Source: JAJFUV01 sp964561215
GTDB lineage: Bacteria > Acidobacteriota > Terriglobia > Bryobacterales > Bryobacteraceae
Direction: 5' to 3'
Assembly (NCBI GenBank): GCA_964561215.1
Contig: CAZLOS010000005.1
Coordinates: 53,073 to 117,072, forward strand
DNA: 64,000 bases
In this document: in pieces, positions 1 to 7,708 of the stretch
Position numbering within the stretch: the stretch's first letter is position 1
Layout: every line of letters starts with the position of its first letter
Translations under genes and position numbers: made by a program
The notes under the pieces: model-generated
The model's input: only the letters and a program-made list of their open reading frames with translations
Told to the model about the DNA's origin: nothing
The model's database searches: none

Positions 1-2144
1 ACGCGCTCCAACTGGCTTTGAATGCGCCTGGCAATCTGGTAATTGGCCTTTGCGTTGCGCCCAACCACCTGGATGTCCACCGGCGCCGGCAGACCGAAAT
101 TCAGGATCTGGTTGGTGATATTGGCGGGCTGGAAGAAGAAGTCCAGGTCCGGGAACTTGTCGCGCAGCCTGCGGCGCAGGCGGCTGGTCCATACCTCGGT
201 CGGCGAGTGGTTCCCTTGTAGCGAGATCAGGATTTCGCCGTCGCCGGGCCCGATGGTGGCCGTGTTGGACAGGGCCAGGTTGATGCCGGAAACGGGCAGG
301 CCGATGTTGTCGAGGATGTTGGAAAGTTCACCACCGAGTTCCCTGCGGATCTCCCCTTCCACGAGGCCGAAAATGCGCTCGGTTTCTTCGATGCGCGTGC
401 CCGGCGGAGTGCGGACGTGCAGGCGCATCTGCCCCGAATCCACATCCGGGAAGAAATCCTCTCCCACAAACCACGCCAGGGGCAGCGAGACGGCGACCAG
501 CAGAAGAAACGCCGCGACACCCACGCGGCGGTGGGCGAGCATCCACCCGAGCGCGCTCACGTAACGGTCGCGGGCGCGTTCGAACCAAGTGTTGAAAACG
601 TGGTGCACGCGCCAGATGAAGCCGGCGACCTGGACGTGGTCTTCACCTTTCGCATAGACCTCCACTTCGCTCGCGCACAGGTAATGCACCATGGCCGGCA
701 CCAGGGTGCGAGAAAGCACGTAAGACGCCAGCATGGCAAACACCACCGCCATGGCCAATGCCGTGAACAGGTAGCGCGCCGGACCGGTGAGCAGCAGCAC
801 CGGCACGAACACGATGCAGATCGAAAGCGTGGAAACCAGGGCCGGCACCGCAATCTGCTGCGCGCCGTCCAGGATGGCGCGCGTGAGCGGCTTCTTCTGC
901 TGCATGTTGCGGTGTATGTTCTCAATGGTCACAGTGGCGTCATCCACCAGGATGCCGACGGCCAGTCCCAGTCCCCCGAGCGTCATGGCATTGATGGTCT
1001 GCTTGCAGAAGTAAAGGACGGCCAGCGACGTGAGAATCGACAATGGGATCGAGATGCAGACCGTCAGGGTACTGCGCCAGCTTCCCAGAAACAGCAGAAT
1101 CATCAGGCCGGTGAGCACGGCGGCGATTACCGATTCCCGCACCAGGCCGTTGATGGCCGCGCGCACAAACAGGGACTGGTCCAGCAGGTATTGCACGTTC
1201 AGTTCCGACGGCAGGCCCGACATGATGCGCGGCAGCGTGCGCTTGATGCCGTTGACAATATCGAGTGTCGATGCCCCGCCGCTCTTCAGCACGGTGAGCA
1301 GCGCCGCGCGTTTGCCGTTGTGCCGGACGATATTGGTTTGCACGGAGTTCCCGTCACGCACTTGGGCCACGTCCTTGATGAACACAGTGGCGCCGTCCAC
1401 GGTCTTGATAGGCAGGTCGTTCAGGGCGGCCACAATCGTGGGGCTGCTGTTCAGCTTGACGAAGTATTCACGGTCGCCCACCTTCACGTTTCCGGCCGGC
1501 AGGATGAGGTTTTGCAGGTTGATGGCCTGGCTGACGTCGGTGGCCGAAAGCCGCTTGGCGAACAGCGCTTGCGGATCCAGGTCCACCATAATGTTGCGAA
1601 ACTTGCCACCGTAAGGCAGCGGGAGGGCGGCTCCCTGCACCGTGATGAGCTGTGTACGGATGAAGTTCTGTCCGTAATCGAACAGCGTCTGTTCGGGCAT
1701 AGTGCGGCTATTGATGCTGAGCTGCAGGATGGGGACGCTCGACGCGTTGTACCGGATGATGTTGGGTGGAAAAATACCCGGCGGAAGGCCCCGCAGGATG
1801 GGCTGCACCCCTGCGGTGACCTGGGCCACGGCCATCTCAACTTTGGCGGAAGGGTGCAGGTAAACGCGGATGACCGTCACGCCCGGGTAGGACTGCGATT
1901 CGATGTGCTCGATGTCGTCCACCGTGGTGGTGAGGGCGCGTTCGCAGATAGTGGCGATGCGGCCGCTCATCTCCTCCGGCGGTATCCCGGAATAAGACCA
2001 GATGGCGCTGACGACGGGGATGTCGATATTGGGGAAGATGTCGGTGGGCATCGACACGATGGCGTAGACGCCCAAAATCGCGATCAGAACGGCGGCAACG
2101 GCAAATGTATACGGACGCCGGAGAGCAAGTCGAACCAGCCACAT
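1..2144 (-). CDS. RND-family efflux transporter (AcrB/CzcA type), 3' end outside the window
   Basis: This is an inner-membrane proton-driven pump subunit of the resistance-nodulation-division family, expected to work with a periplasmic adaptor and an outer-membrane TolC channel. Translating the minus strand from the ATG at 2144-2142 gives an uninterrupted frame of about 714 codons that leaves the left edge without a stop. The first transmembrane helix is at about residues 12-30 after MWLVRLALRRPY. The porter domain follows with the MPTDIFPNIDIPVV stretch. TM2 is near residues 335-355, and TM4 carries the family signature VGILVDDATVTIENIH near residues 395-408, with the paired Asp that relay protons. 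The visible length is about two thirds of a normal 1,000-1,050 residue RND protein. No adaptor gene is visible, so it may lie beyond the left edge. Substrate class (drug or metal) cannot be told. A TATGAT hexamer sits in the upstream spacer. Confidence 0.9.
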   Translation of the reverse strand, partial: MWLVRLALRRPYTFAVAAVLIAILGVYAIVSMPTDIFPNIDIPVVSAIWSYSGIPPEEMSGRIATICERALTTTVDDIEHIESQSYPGVTVIRVYLHPSAKVEMAVAQVTAGVQPILRGLPPGIFPPNIIRYNASSVPILQLSINSRTMPEQTLFDYGQNFIRTQLITVQGAALPLPYGGKFRNIMVDLDPQALFAKRLSATDVSQAINLQNLILPAGNVKVGDREYFVKLNSSPTIVAALNDLPIKTVDGATVFIKDVAQVRDGNSVQTNIVRHNGKRAALLTVLKSGGASTLDIVNGIKRTLPRIMSGLPSELNVQYLLDQSLFVRAAINGLVRESVIAAVLTGLMILLFLGSWRSTLTVCISIPLSILTSLAVLYFCKQTINAMTLGGLGLAVGILVDDATVTIENIHRNMQQKKPLTRAILDGAQQIAVPALVSTLSICIVFVPVLLLTGPARYLFTALAMAVVFAMLASYVLSRTLVPAMVHYLCASEVEVYAKGEDHVQVAGFIWRVHHVFNTWFERARDRYVSALGWMLAHRRVGVAAFLLLVAVSLPLAWFVGEDFFPDVDSGQMRLHVRTPPGTRIEETERIFGLVEGEIRRELGGELSNILDNIGLPVSGINLALSNTATIGPGDGEILISLQGNHSPTEVWTSRLRRRLRDKFPDLDFFFQPANITNQILNFGLPAPVDIQVVGRNAKANYQIARRIQSQLER

Positions 2145-2293
2145 GAATGTCTAGAGCCCTTTTCTCATCATATCGTTTAGACTGTCGTCGACCCAGAAAG
2201 TACAATTCCCCCTCCCCTTCCTTGATTGACTAGGCGTACAAACTCCCGCAAAGGTTATCCGCCGCGAAGGCCGCTCGAAAAGGGTGGGCGCGA

Positions 2294-2299
2294 TAGAAT
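2294..2299 (+). promoter_or_regulatory. Candidate -10 element of the S9 peptidase gene
   Basis: TAGAAT ends 7 nt before the ATG at 2307, so transcription would start about one base before the start codon. There is no recognisable -35 box or Shine-Dalgarno. The same arrangement recurs at other genes in the window. Confidence 0.4.
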
Positions 2300-2306
2300 C
2301 GAGGAT

Positions 2307-4334
2307 ATGTCCCGCCTTTTGCTGTTGTCGTTGGCTACCGCATTCACCCTTGGGGCGCAGAAGTTGCCGTTTGACGCGCAAGCGCTGTTGAGTCTGGCGC
2401 GCATCGGCGATCCGCAGGTTTCTCCCGATGGGAAGACGGTGGCCTTCACGGTTCAAACGATCGACTTATCCGCGGACGCCAAGCCCGTGCAAATCTATGT
2501 AGTGCCGCTCAGCGGCGGCGCACCCAGGCAGATCACGCACGATGGAACTTCCAACACGAATCCGCGCTGGTCGCCGGATTCCAAGACCATCTATTTCGTC
2601 TCCAACCGGGGCGGCAATTCGCAGATCTGGTCGATGGATGCCAGCGGCGGGAGCGCCCGGCAGCTCACCAGCCTTTCGACCGAAGCCGATGGCGTGCTGG
2701 TTTCCCCCGACGCAAAGAACCTTGTTTTCACCAGCGAAGTCTACCCCGAGTGCGCCGACGACGCCTGCAATAAGAGGAAGATTGAAGACGAGCGCGCTTC
2801 GAAAGTGCAGGCGCGCACGTACACTTCCCTGCTCTACCGGCATTGGACACAATGGCAGGGCGCGCGCCGCAAGCATCTCATGTCGATGCCCGCCACGGGC
2901 GGCGCGGTGAAGGACTTGACGCCCGGCTCCCGCGATGTACCGCCTTTCTCGCTGGACGGCGGCAGGGATTACGCTATCTCGCCGGACGGCGCCGAGGTCT
3001 GCTTCGTAATGAATACCGACGAAGATCTCGCCACCAGCACGAATTCCGACCTGTACGTGGTTCCGATCGGCGGGGGCGAGACGCGTAAGATCACGAGCAA
3101 CCCCGCGGCCGACAACGGCCCTGTCTATTCGCCCGACGGCAAGTACCTGGCCTGGCGTGCGCAGTCTAAGGCCGGCTATGAGAGCGACCGTTGGCGACTG
3201 ATCGTAATGGAGCGCGCCACGGGGAAGGTCAACAATCCGACGGAGACTTTGGACCGGTCCGTGGGTTCGATCGCCTGGACACCGGATTCGACGCGCCTGG
3301 TCTTCGCCATGGAGGACCGCGGGCGCAGCGTGTTCCAGATGATTCCCGCCACCGGCGGTGGTGCCCGCACCATTGTGAGCGGTGCAAGCCAGCTGGACGA
3401 CCCGCAGTTCACGCCCGACGGCAAGACGCTCGTCTATACCGCACAAAGCGGTTCTCGCCCGGTGGAGATTTACCGCGCCGCCTCTGCCGGCGGGGCACCC
3501 ACCGAGATGACGCATCTGAATGACGCCGTGTTTGAAAAATACCACCTCGGCGCGCCCGAGGAATTCGAAGTGGAAGGCGCCGAAAACGCGCGCGTCAGCA
3601 GTTTCCTGCTGAAGCCTTACGGCTTCCAGGCCACAAATAAATACCCGGTCCTATTCTTGATCCATGGGGGCCCGCAAGGCGCCTGGGGCGAAAGCTGGAC
3701 CTATCGCTGGAACGCGCAGGTCTTCGCCGCCGCCGGCTATGTGGTGGTGATGCCGAATCCGCGCGGTTCCACTGGTTACGGGCAGCGTTTCACCGACGAG
3801 ATCAACGGCGATTGGGGCGGCAAGGCGGCGGACGACATCATGGCGGTGGCCGACTACGTGGCCAAGCAGCCTTACGCCGACGCAAACCGCATGGCCGCGG
3901 CCGGCGGCTCCTACGGAGGCTACATGGTGAACTGGCTGCTGGGCCACACGGACCGTTTCAAGGCCTTTGTTTCGCACGCCGGAGTTTTCGATCTGCGGAG
4001 CATGTTCGGCGAAACCGAGGAGTTGTGGTTCCCCCTGTGGGAATTCCGCAATACACCGTGGGGAGACCCGGAGATGTACGCCAAGTGGTCGCCCAGTTTC
4101 TACGCCAAGGAATTCAGAACGCCCACGCTGGTAATCCACGGCGAACTGGACTTCCGCGTCCCCTTTGGGCAGGGGCTGCAACTGTTTACCGCCCTGAAAA
4201 TGAACAAGGTGCCGGCGAAGCTGTTGGTATTCCCGGACGAGGGGCACTGGGTTCAGAAGCCGCGGAACAGCCTCCTGTGGTATCGCACGTTCCTGGATTG
4301 GATCGGGGAGTGGACCAAGCCCCCGGCTAAGTAA
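2307..4334 (+). CDS. Secreted S9 family peptidase (prolyl oligopeptidase/acylaminoacyl-peptidase type)
   Basis: A serine peptidase that cuts short peptides, probably in the periplasm. The 675-residue product starts with a signal peptide (MSRLLLLSLATAFTLGAQ), then a WD40/TolB-like beta-propeller with repeated SPDGK/SPDSK blades (about residues 25-400), then an alpha/beta-hydrolase domain. The catalytic triad is readable: Ser535 in GGSYGGYMV, Asp615 in GELDFRVP and His647 in DEGHWVQ. An open frame extends 27 codons upstream, but ATG 2307 is chosen because the signal peptide begins there. It is followed 5 nt later by a second exported serine peptidase, so the two are probably co-transcribed for peptide scavenging. 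Acidobacteria usually carry many S9 paralogues, so the exact specificity is open. Confidence 0.93.
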   Translation: MSRLLLLSLATAFTLGAQKLPFDAQALLSLARIGDPQVSPDGKTVAFTVQTIDLSADAKPVQIYVVPLSGGAPRQITHDGTSNTNPRWSPDSKTIYFVSNRGGNSQIWSMDASGGSARQLTSLSTEADGVLVSPDAKNLVFTSEVYPECADDACNKRKIEDERASKVQARTYTSLLYRHWTQWQGARRKHLMSMPATGGAVKDLTPGSRDVPPFSLDGGRDYAISPDGAEVCFVMNTDEDLATSTNSDLYVVPIGGGETRKITSNPAADNGPVYSPDGKYLAWRAQSKAGYESDRWRLIVMERATGKVNNPTETLDRSVGSIAWTPDSTRLVFAMEDRGRSVFQMIPATGGGARTIVSGASQLDDPQFTPDGKTLVYTAQSGSRPVEIYRAASAGGAPTEMTHLNDAVFEKYHLGAPEEFEVEGAENARVSSFLLKPYGFQATNKYPVLFLIHGGPQGAWGESWTYRWNAQVFAAAGYVVVMPNPRGSTGYGQRFTDEINGDWGGKAADDIMAVADYVAKQPYADANRMAAAGGSYGGYMVNWLLGHTDRFKAFVSHAGVFDLRSMFGETEELWFPLWEFRNTPWGDPEMYAKWSPSFYAKEFRTPTLVIHGELDFRVPFGQGLQLFTALKMNKVPAKLLVFPDEGHWVQKPRNSLLWYRTFLDWIGEWTKPPAK

Positions 4335-4339
4335 GAAAG

Positions 4340-5836
4340 ATGGTTCTCATGAGACGCCTCCTGTTGTTGCCCGCCGTATCGCTCGGCCTTCTGGCGCAAG
4401 CACCGGAGGCGAAGCCCGTCGCGCCCGCCGCCGCGGCGGAGGAAAAGCCGGTCGTGACAAAACACCAGATCGCGGCCGGAAACCGCACTCTGGCTTACAC
4501 GGTAACGGCCGGAATGATGCCCATCATGAATCCGGCCGGCGAGACCGAAGCCGACATTTTCTTCATCGCCTATACGCTGGACAACGCGGGTCCCGCTGCG
4601 AAGCGCCCGCTGATGTTTTCGTTCAACGGAGGGCCGGGATCCTCGTCGGTGTGGCTTCATCTGGGAGCACTGGGGCCCAAACGCGTCAAGATGCGCGAAG
4701 ACGGCTCCATGCCCGCCCCGCCTTTTGAACTGGTGGACAACGAATACACCTGGCTGGGGGAAACCGACCTGGTGTTTATCGACCCGGTGGGGACCGGCTA
4801 CAGCCGTCCGCGCAAGGCCGATCTGGGCAAGAAGTTCTGGAGCGTTCAGGGCGACATCCAGAGCGTGGGTGAGTTTATCCGTATGTACCTGACGCGCTAC
4901 GAGCGCTGGACCTCGCCGCTGTTCCTGGTGGGCGAGAGTTACGGAACGACGCGCGCCGCGGGCCTGGCCGGACATCTCATCGACAAGGGCATCGCTTTCA
5001 ACGGCATCGTGTTGGTCAGCTCTATATTGAATTTTCAGACCGGACGCTTCGTCAAAGGGAACGACTTGCCGTATGTGCTGTTCCTCCCCACCTACACCGC
5101 TACAGCCTGGTATCACAAGAAACTGCCGGCGGATCTCCAGGCCGACTTTCACAAGGCTTTAAGCGAGGCGGAACAATGGGCGGAAGGACCGTACGCCGAG
5201 GCCCTTGCCAGGGGCGACCGGCTCGGCGCAGTTCAACGCCAGGGCGTAATCGACAAGCTCAACCGCCTGAACGGACTCGACAAGCGTTATATCGCGCAGT
5301 GCAACTTGCGCATCGAGATTCAGCATTTCTGCAAGGAATTGCTCCGGGACCGCGGACGGACGGTCGGCCGCCTGGATAGCCGTTTCCAGGGTATTGATGA
5401 ATCGGGTGTGTCCGAGACACCGGACTTCGACCCGACGATGTCCATCATCTACCCGCCGTATACGACGACCTTCAATCAGTATGTCCGGACGGCGCTCGGA
5501 TACAAGACGGACCGCACCTATAACATCCTGGCAGGCGTGGACCGCTGGGAATTCGGCCCCGGCTACGCCGACACCAGCGAGGCGTTGCGCAGCGCCTTTG
5601 CAAAGAACCCGTACATGAAGCTCTTTGTGGCCTCCGGATACTTCGACCTGGCGACGCCTTACTTCGCCACCCAGTACACCTTGAGCCACATGGGGCTCGA
5701 TGGAAGCTTGCGCGGGAACGTGACGACGGCCAGCTACGAGGCCGGACATATGATGTACCTCCATGCGAAGTCGCTCGGGAAGCTGAAATCGGAGGTTGCC
5801 GGCTTTTTGGAGGGATCTCTGGGAAGGAATCGCTGA
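4340..5836 (+). CDS. S10 family serine carboxypeptidase-like protein, secreted
   Basis: Serine carboxypeptidases remove C-terminal residues from peptides. The protein has 498 residues with a signal peptide in the first 20, then an Ala/Pro/Lys-rich linker. The S10 hallmarks are present: SFNGGPGSSSVW (oxyanion-hole motif near residue 95), Ser200 in GESYGTTRAAG, Asp436 in SGYFDLATP and His470 in YEAGHMMYLH. The length is normal for bacterial S10 members. The gene starts 5 nt after the S9 peptidase stop; a second in-frame ATG at 4349 is an equally good start. It ends just before a strong GC hairpin that separates it from the convergent cold-shock gene. Confidence 0.92.
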   Translation: MVLMRRLLLLPAVSLGLLAQAPEAKPVAPAAAAEEKPVVTKHQIAAGNRTLAYTVTAGMMPIMNPAGETEADIFFIAYTLDNAGPAAKRPLMFSFNGGPGSSSVWLHLGALGPKRVKMREDGSMPAPPFELVDNEYTWLGETDLVFIDPVGTGYSRPRKADLGKKFWSVQGDIQSVGEFIRMYLTRYERWTSPLFLVGESYGTTRAAGLAGHLIDKGIAFNGIVLVSSILNFQTGRFVKGNDLPYVLFLPTYTATAWYHKKLPADLQADFHKALSEAEQWAEGPYAEALARGDRLGAVQRQGVIDKLNRLNGLDKRYIAQCNLRIEIQHFCKELLRDRGRTVGRLDSRFQGIDESGVSETPDFDPTMSIIYPPYTTTFNQYVRTALGYKTDRTYNILAGVDRWEFGPGYADTSEALRSAFAKNPYMKLFVASGYFDLATPYFATQYTLSHMGLDGSLRGNVTTASYEAGHMMYLHAKSLGKLKSEVAGFLEGSLGRNR

Positions 5837-5862
5837 GGGGGCGTGCGCCAGGCGCCGCCCCC
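5837..5862. terminator. GC-rich hairpin between convergent genes, terminator-like
   Basis: GGGGGCG at 5837-5843 pairs with CGCCCCC at 5856-5862. An inner GCGC/GCGC stem (5845-5848 with 5852-5855) has a CAG loop and a single bulged T at 5844. It lies exactly between the stops of the S10 peptidase and the cold-shock gene. No U-tract follows on either strand, so it may act as a bidirectional RNA-end stabiliser or a weak or Rho-assisted terminator. Confidence 0.45.
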
Positions 5863-5874
5863 CGGTTGCTAATG

Positions 5875-6078
5875 TTAGGCCAACTCGACTTGGTCGGCTT
5901 GGAGGCCCTTCGGGCCCCGCTTGACTACAAAACTCACTCTGGCGCCTTCTTCCAGGGAGCGGTAGCCGCTCGACTGGATAGCGCTGAAGTGGACGAAAAC
6001 GTCTTCGCCGTTGTCGCGTTGGATGAACCCAAATCCTTTGGCGGCGTTGAACCACTTCACCGTGCCGGTTTCTTTCAT
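5875..6078 (-). CDS. csp: Cold-shock domain protein, CspA family
   Basis: A 67-residue single-domain nucleic-acid chaperone that melts RNA secondary structure in the cytoplasm. It starts with the family signature TGTVKWFN, has RNP1 KGFGFI at residues 14-19 and RNP2 VFVHF at 27-31, and the usual C-terminal GPKGLQADQV. Length and motifs are canonical. An AGGAG ribosome site lies 12 nt upstream of the ATG. The 5' side is a 274-bp spacer shared with the divergent tonB gene, long enough for the extended 5' UTR typical of cold-shock mRNAs, although no specific cold box was identified. Confidence 0.96.
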   Translation of the reverse strand: MKETGTVKWFNAAKGFGFIQRDNGEDVFVHFSAIQSSGYRSLEEGARVSFVVKRGPKGLQADQVELA

Positions 6079-6352
6079 GTACTCTTTTCTCCTAGTGTTA
6101 CTGCAATTCGAGCCCTGTGTTGGCCTGAAGACACTGCGACCGGCTCTTGGATGTGATTCGGAGATGCAGTCGCGGGTGGGTCAAACGTTTGGCAGGATTC
6201 TCAAATGCTACTTAAGGCTAGCATGTCCAGCTGAAGAATGCAAATCGGGCCTAGACCCGATGTGCTACAATTTTTCATAGAGGAACGGCGGAGTTGCGCG
6301 CAACCACCGCGGCTCCGATCTCGTCATATCAGGTAGAGAACCACGCACAATC
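6079..6352. promoter_or_regulatory. Divergent csp/tonB control region with two palindromes
   Basis: This 274-bp spacer is relatively AT-rich and contains no gene. ATGCTA at 6205-6210 and TAGCAT at 6219-6224 form an inverted repeat around CTTAAGGC. ATCGGG at 6244-6249 and CCCGAT at 6256-6261 form a second one around a central CTAG. A TACAAT -10 candidate for the rightward gene lies at 6266-6271, directly after the second palindrome and 81 nt before the tonB ATG. The palindromes look like repressor or activator sites; no regulator is encoded nearby. Confidence 0.4.
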
Positions 6353-7381
6353 ATGGCTGAGCAAGAGCAGATAACGGCCAACCCGGCTGCCGATGCCCAA
6401 ACGGGGCTGCCGGATGCGCGCGACCCCGACATCCACTTGCAGCATTTGCTGTCAACGGAAGTCGAGAAGCCGTGGTTCGCGTCGTTTCTGCAAAACCTCA
6501 AAGACACTATCAGCCCCCCCAAACTGCCCCCACTGGTGGTAACCTCCAAGCCAGTCGCCGTAAAGGACGTTTGGGGGATCTTCGGCGACCATCGCAAGGG
6601 AGCCGGGCTCTCAAGCGTGCTGCTGCACGCCGGAGTCGTGGTTCTGCTGTTCACAGTCGCGAGCCACCCCGCTGTGAACAAGAAGTTGGGCGAGGCGGTG
6701 AGCTTGATCGCTCCTGTCGATCTCGCCCCGTACATGCCACAGCAGCCCAAGCCGAACCCGATGGGCGGTGGCGGCGGTGGAGGGGATCGCTCTCCGTTGC
6801 CCGCGAGCAAGGGCCGCCTGCCGAAGGTTGCGCCCAGGCAGTTCACGCCTCCCACTGCGGTTTACAACAACTTGAACCCGAAGCTGACGATGGATCCTAC
6901 CATCGTCGCTCCGCCGGATGTAAACCTCCCGAACGTGAATATGGCGCAGTACGGTGATCCTCTGGGCAAGTATGGCCCCCCTTCGAACGGTCCCGGTTCG
7001 GGCGGTGGAATCGGATCCGGTTCAGGCGGCGGTGTAGGCTCCGGCCGTGGTCCCGGCTTCGGCCCCGGCGAAGGTGGGGGGTATGGTGGCGGCGCTTACC
7101 GCATCGGCGGCGGTGTTTCCGCGCCTTCGGTTGTTTTCAAGGTCGAACCGGAGTACTCCGAGGAAGCCCGCAAAGCGAAGTTTCAGGGCTCGGTGTTGCT
7201 GTCCATCATCGTGGATCCCTCTGGAAAACCCCGCGATGTCCGGGTGATTCGCACCTGCGGCCTGGGCTTGGACGAGAAAGCGGTGGAAGCCGTCATGAAG
7301 TGGCGTTTCCGTCCCGGCCTGAAGGACGGCAAGCCGGTGCCGGTGGCCGCTACCGTCGAAGTGAACTTCCGTCTGCTGTAG
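6353..7381 (+). CDS. Energy transducer TonB-like protein
   Basis: TonB proteins span the periplasm and pass proton-motive energy from ExbB/ExbD to outer-membrane transporters. The 342-residue product has an unusually long cytoplasmic N-terminus (about 80 residues), a single transmembrane helix near residues 84-104 (SVLLHAGVVVLLFTVAS), a Pro region and a long Gly/Ser-rich linker at about residues 205-250. The C-terminal TonB fold has the classic YSEEARKAKFQGSV start and the AVEAVMKWRFRPGLKDGKPV segment. It is separate from the second tonB at 12744-13508. Its last 32 bases overlap the convergent DUF971 gene. No TonB-dependent receptor is in the window, so the partner is unknown. Confidence 0.85.
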   Translation: MAEQEQITANPAADAQTGLPDARDPDIHLQHLLSTEVEKPWFASFLQNLKDTISPPKLPPLVVTSKPVAVKDVWGIFGDHRKGAGLSSVLLHAGVVVLLFTVASHPAVNKKLGEAVSLIAPVDLAPYMPQQPKPNPMGGGGGGGDRSPLPASKGRLPKVAPRQFTPPTAVYNNLNPKLTMDPTIVAPPDVNLPNVNMAQYGDPLGKYGPPSNGPGSGGGIGSGSGGGVGSGRGPGFGPGEGGGYGGGAYRIGGGVSAPSVVFKVEPEYSEEARKAKFQGSVLLSIIVDPSGKPRDVRVIRTCGLGLDEKAVEAVMKWRFRPGLKDGKPVPVAATVEVNFRLL

Positions 7382-7697
7382 GCTGGCACTCTTTACAAGG
7401 GCAGATTTCCCGGAAATAGCCGTAAGAGTAAATCCCTGCGTTGTGACCGTCGTTCCAGTAGATCCGTATCGCATACTGGCCGACGGGCTCCACTTTTTCC
7501 ATCCGTAGTTTCGGTTTGTAGAGCTGCAACGGATTCGGAGGCGTGGAGGCATGGGTGTGCGCTTCCGCACAAGTGGCGCAAGGACAGTGGTCCCTCAGGT
7601 ACTCCAAGGAGTATTCGCTATGATGCCCGTCCTTCCAGTCGATCTTGATTCCGCTGGATTTGGCGACGGCAATGTGTTCGGGATCGGTTTGACGCAT
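7350..7697 (-). CDS. DUF971 (gamma-butyrobetaine hydroxylase N-terminal-like) protein
   Basis: A 115-residue cytoplasmic protein. The first half reads IDWKDGHHSEYSLEYLRDHC with a CPCATC cysteine cluster. The second half repeats the pattern as IYWNDGHNAGIYSYGYFREI followed by CPCKEC. Two spaced CPCxxC clusters suggest metal binding, as known for this Zn-binding fold. Stand-alone DUF971 proteins are linked to Fe-S metabolism in other bacteria, but that is only suggestive here. The gene follows rsh by 11 nt and is the last gene of the long tgt-sec-ton-rsh operon; its end overlaps the convergent tonB by 32 bp. Confidence 0.8.
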   Translation of the reverse strand: MRQTDPEHIAVAKSSGIKIDWKDGHHSEYSLEYLRDHCPCATCAEAHTHASTPPNPLQLYKPKLRMEKVEPVGQYAIRIYWNDGHNAGIYSYGYFREICPCKECQPTADGSSLRR

Positions 7698-7708
7698 GGT
7701 CCAGGATA

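Noticed and set aside
417..2180. Long plus-strand open frame opposite the RND gene
   Set aside because: His/Gln/Arg/Asp-rich composition without motifs; it is the antisense shadow of the GC-rich RND frame, whose minus-strand translation shows full family motifs.
6079..6352. A riboswitch or cold-box in the csp 5' region
   Set aside because: The spacer length fits, but no conserved element or strong hairpin could be recognised by eye.
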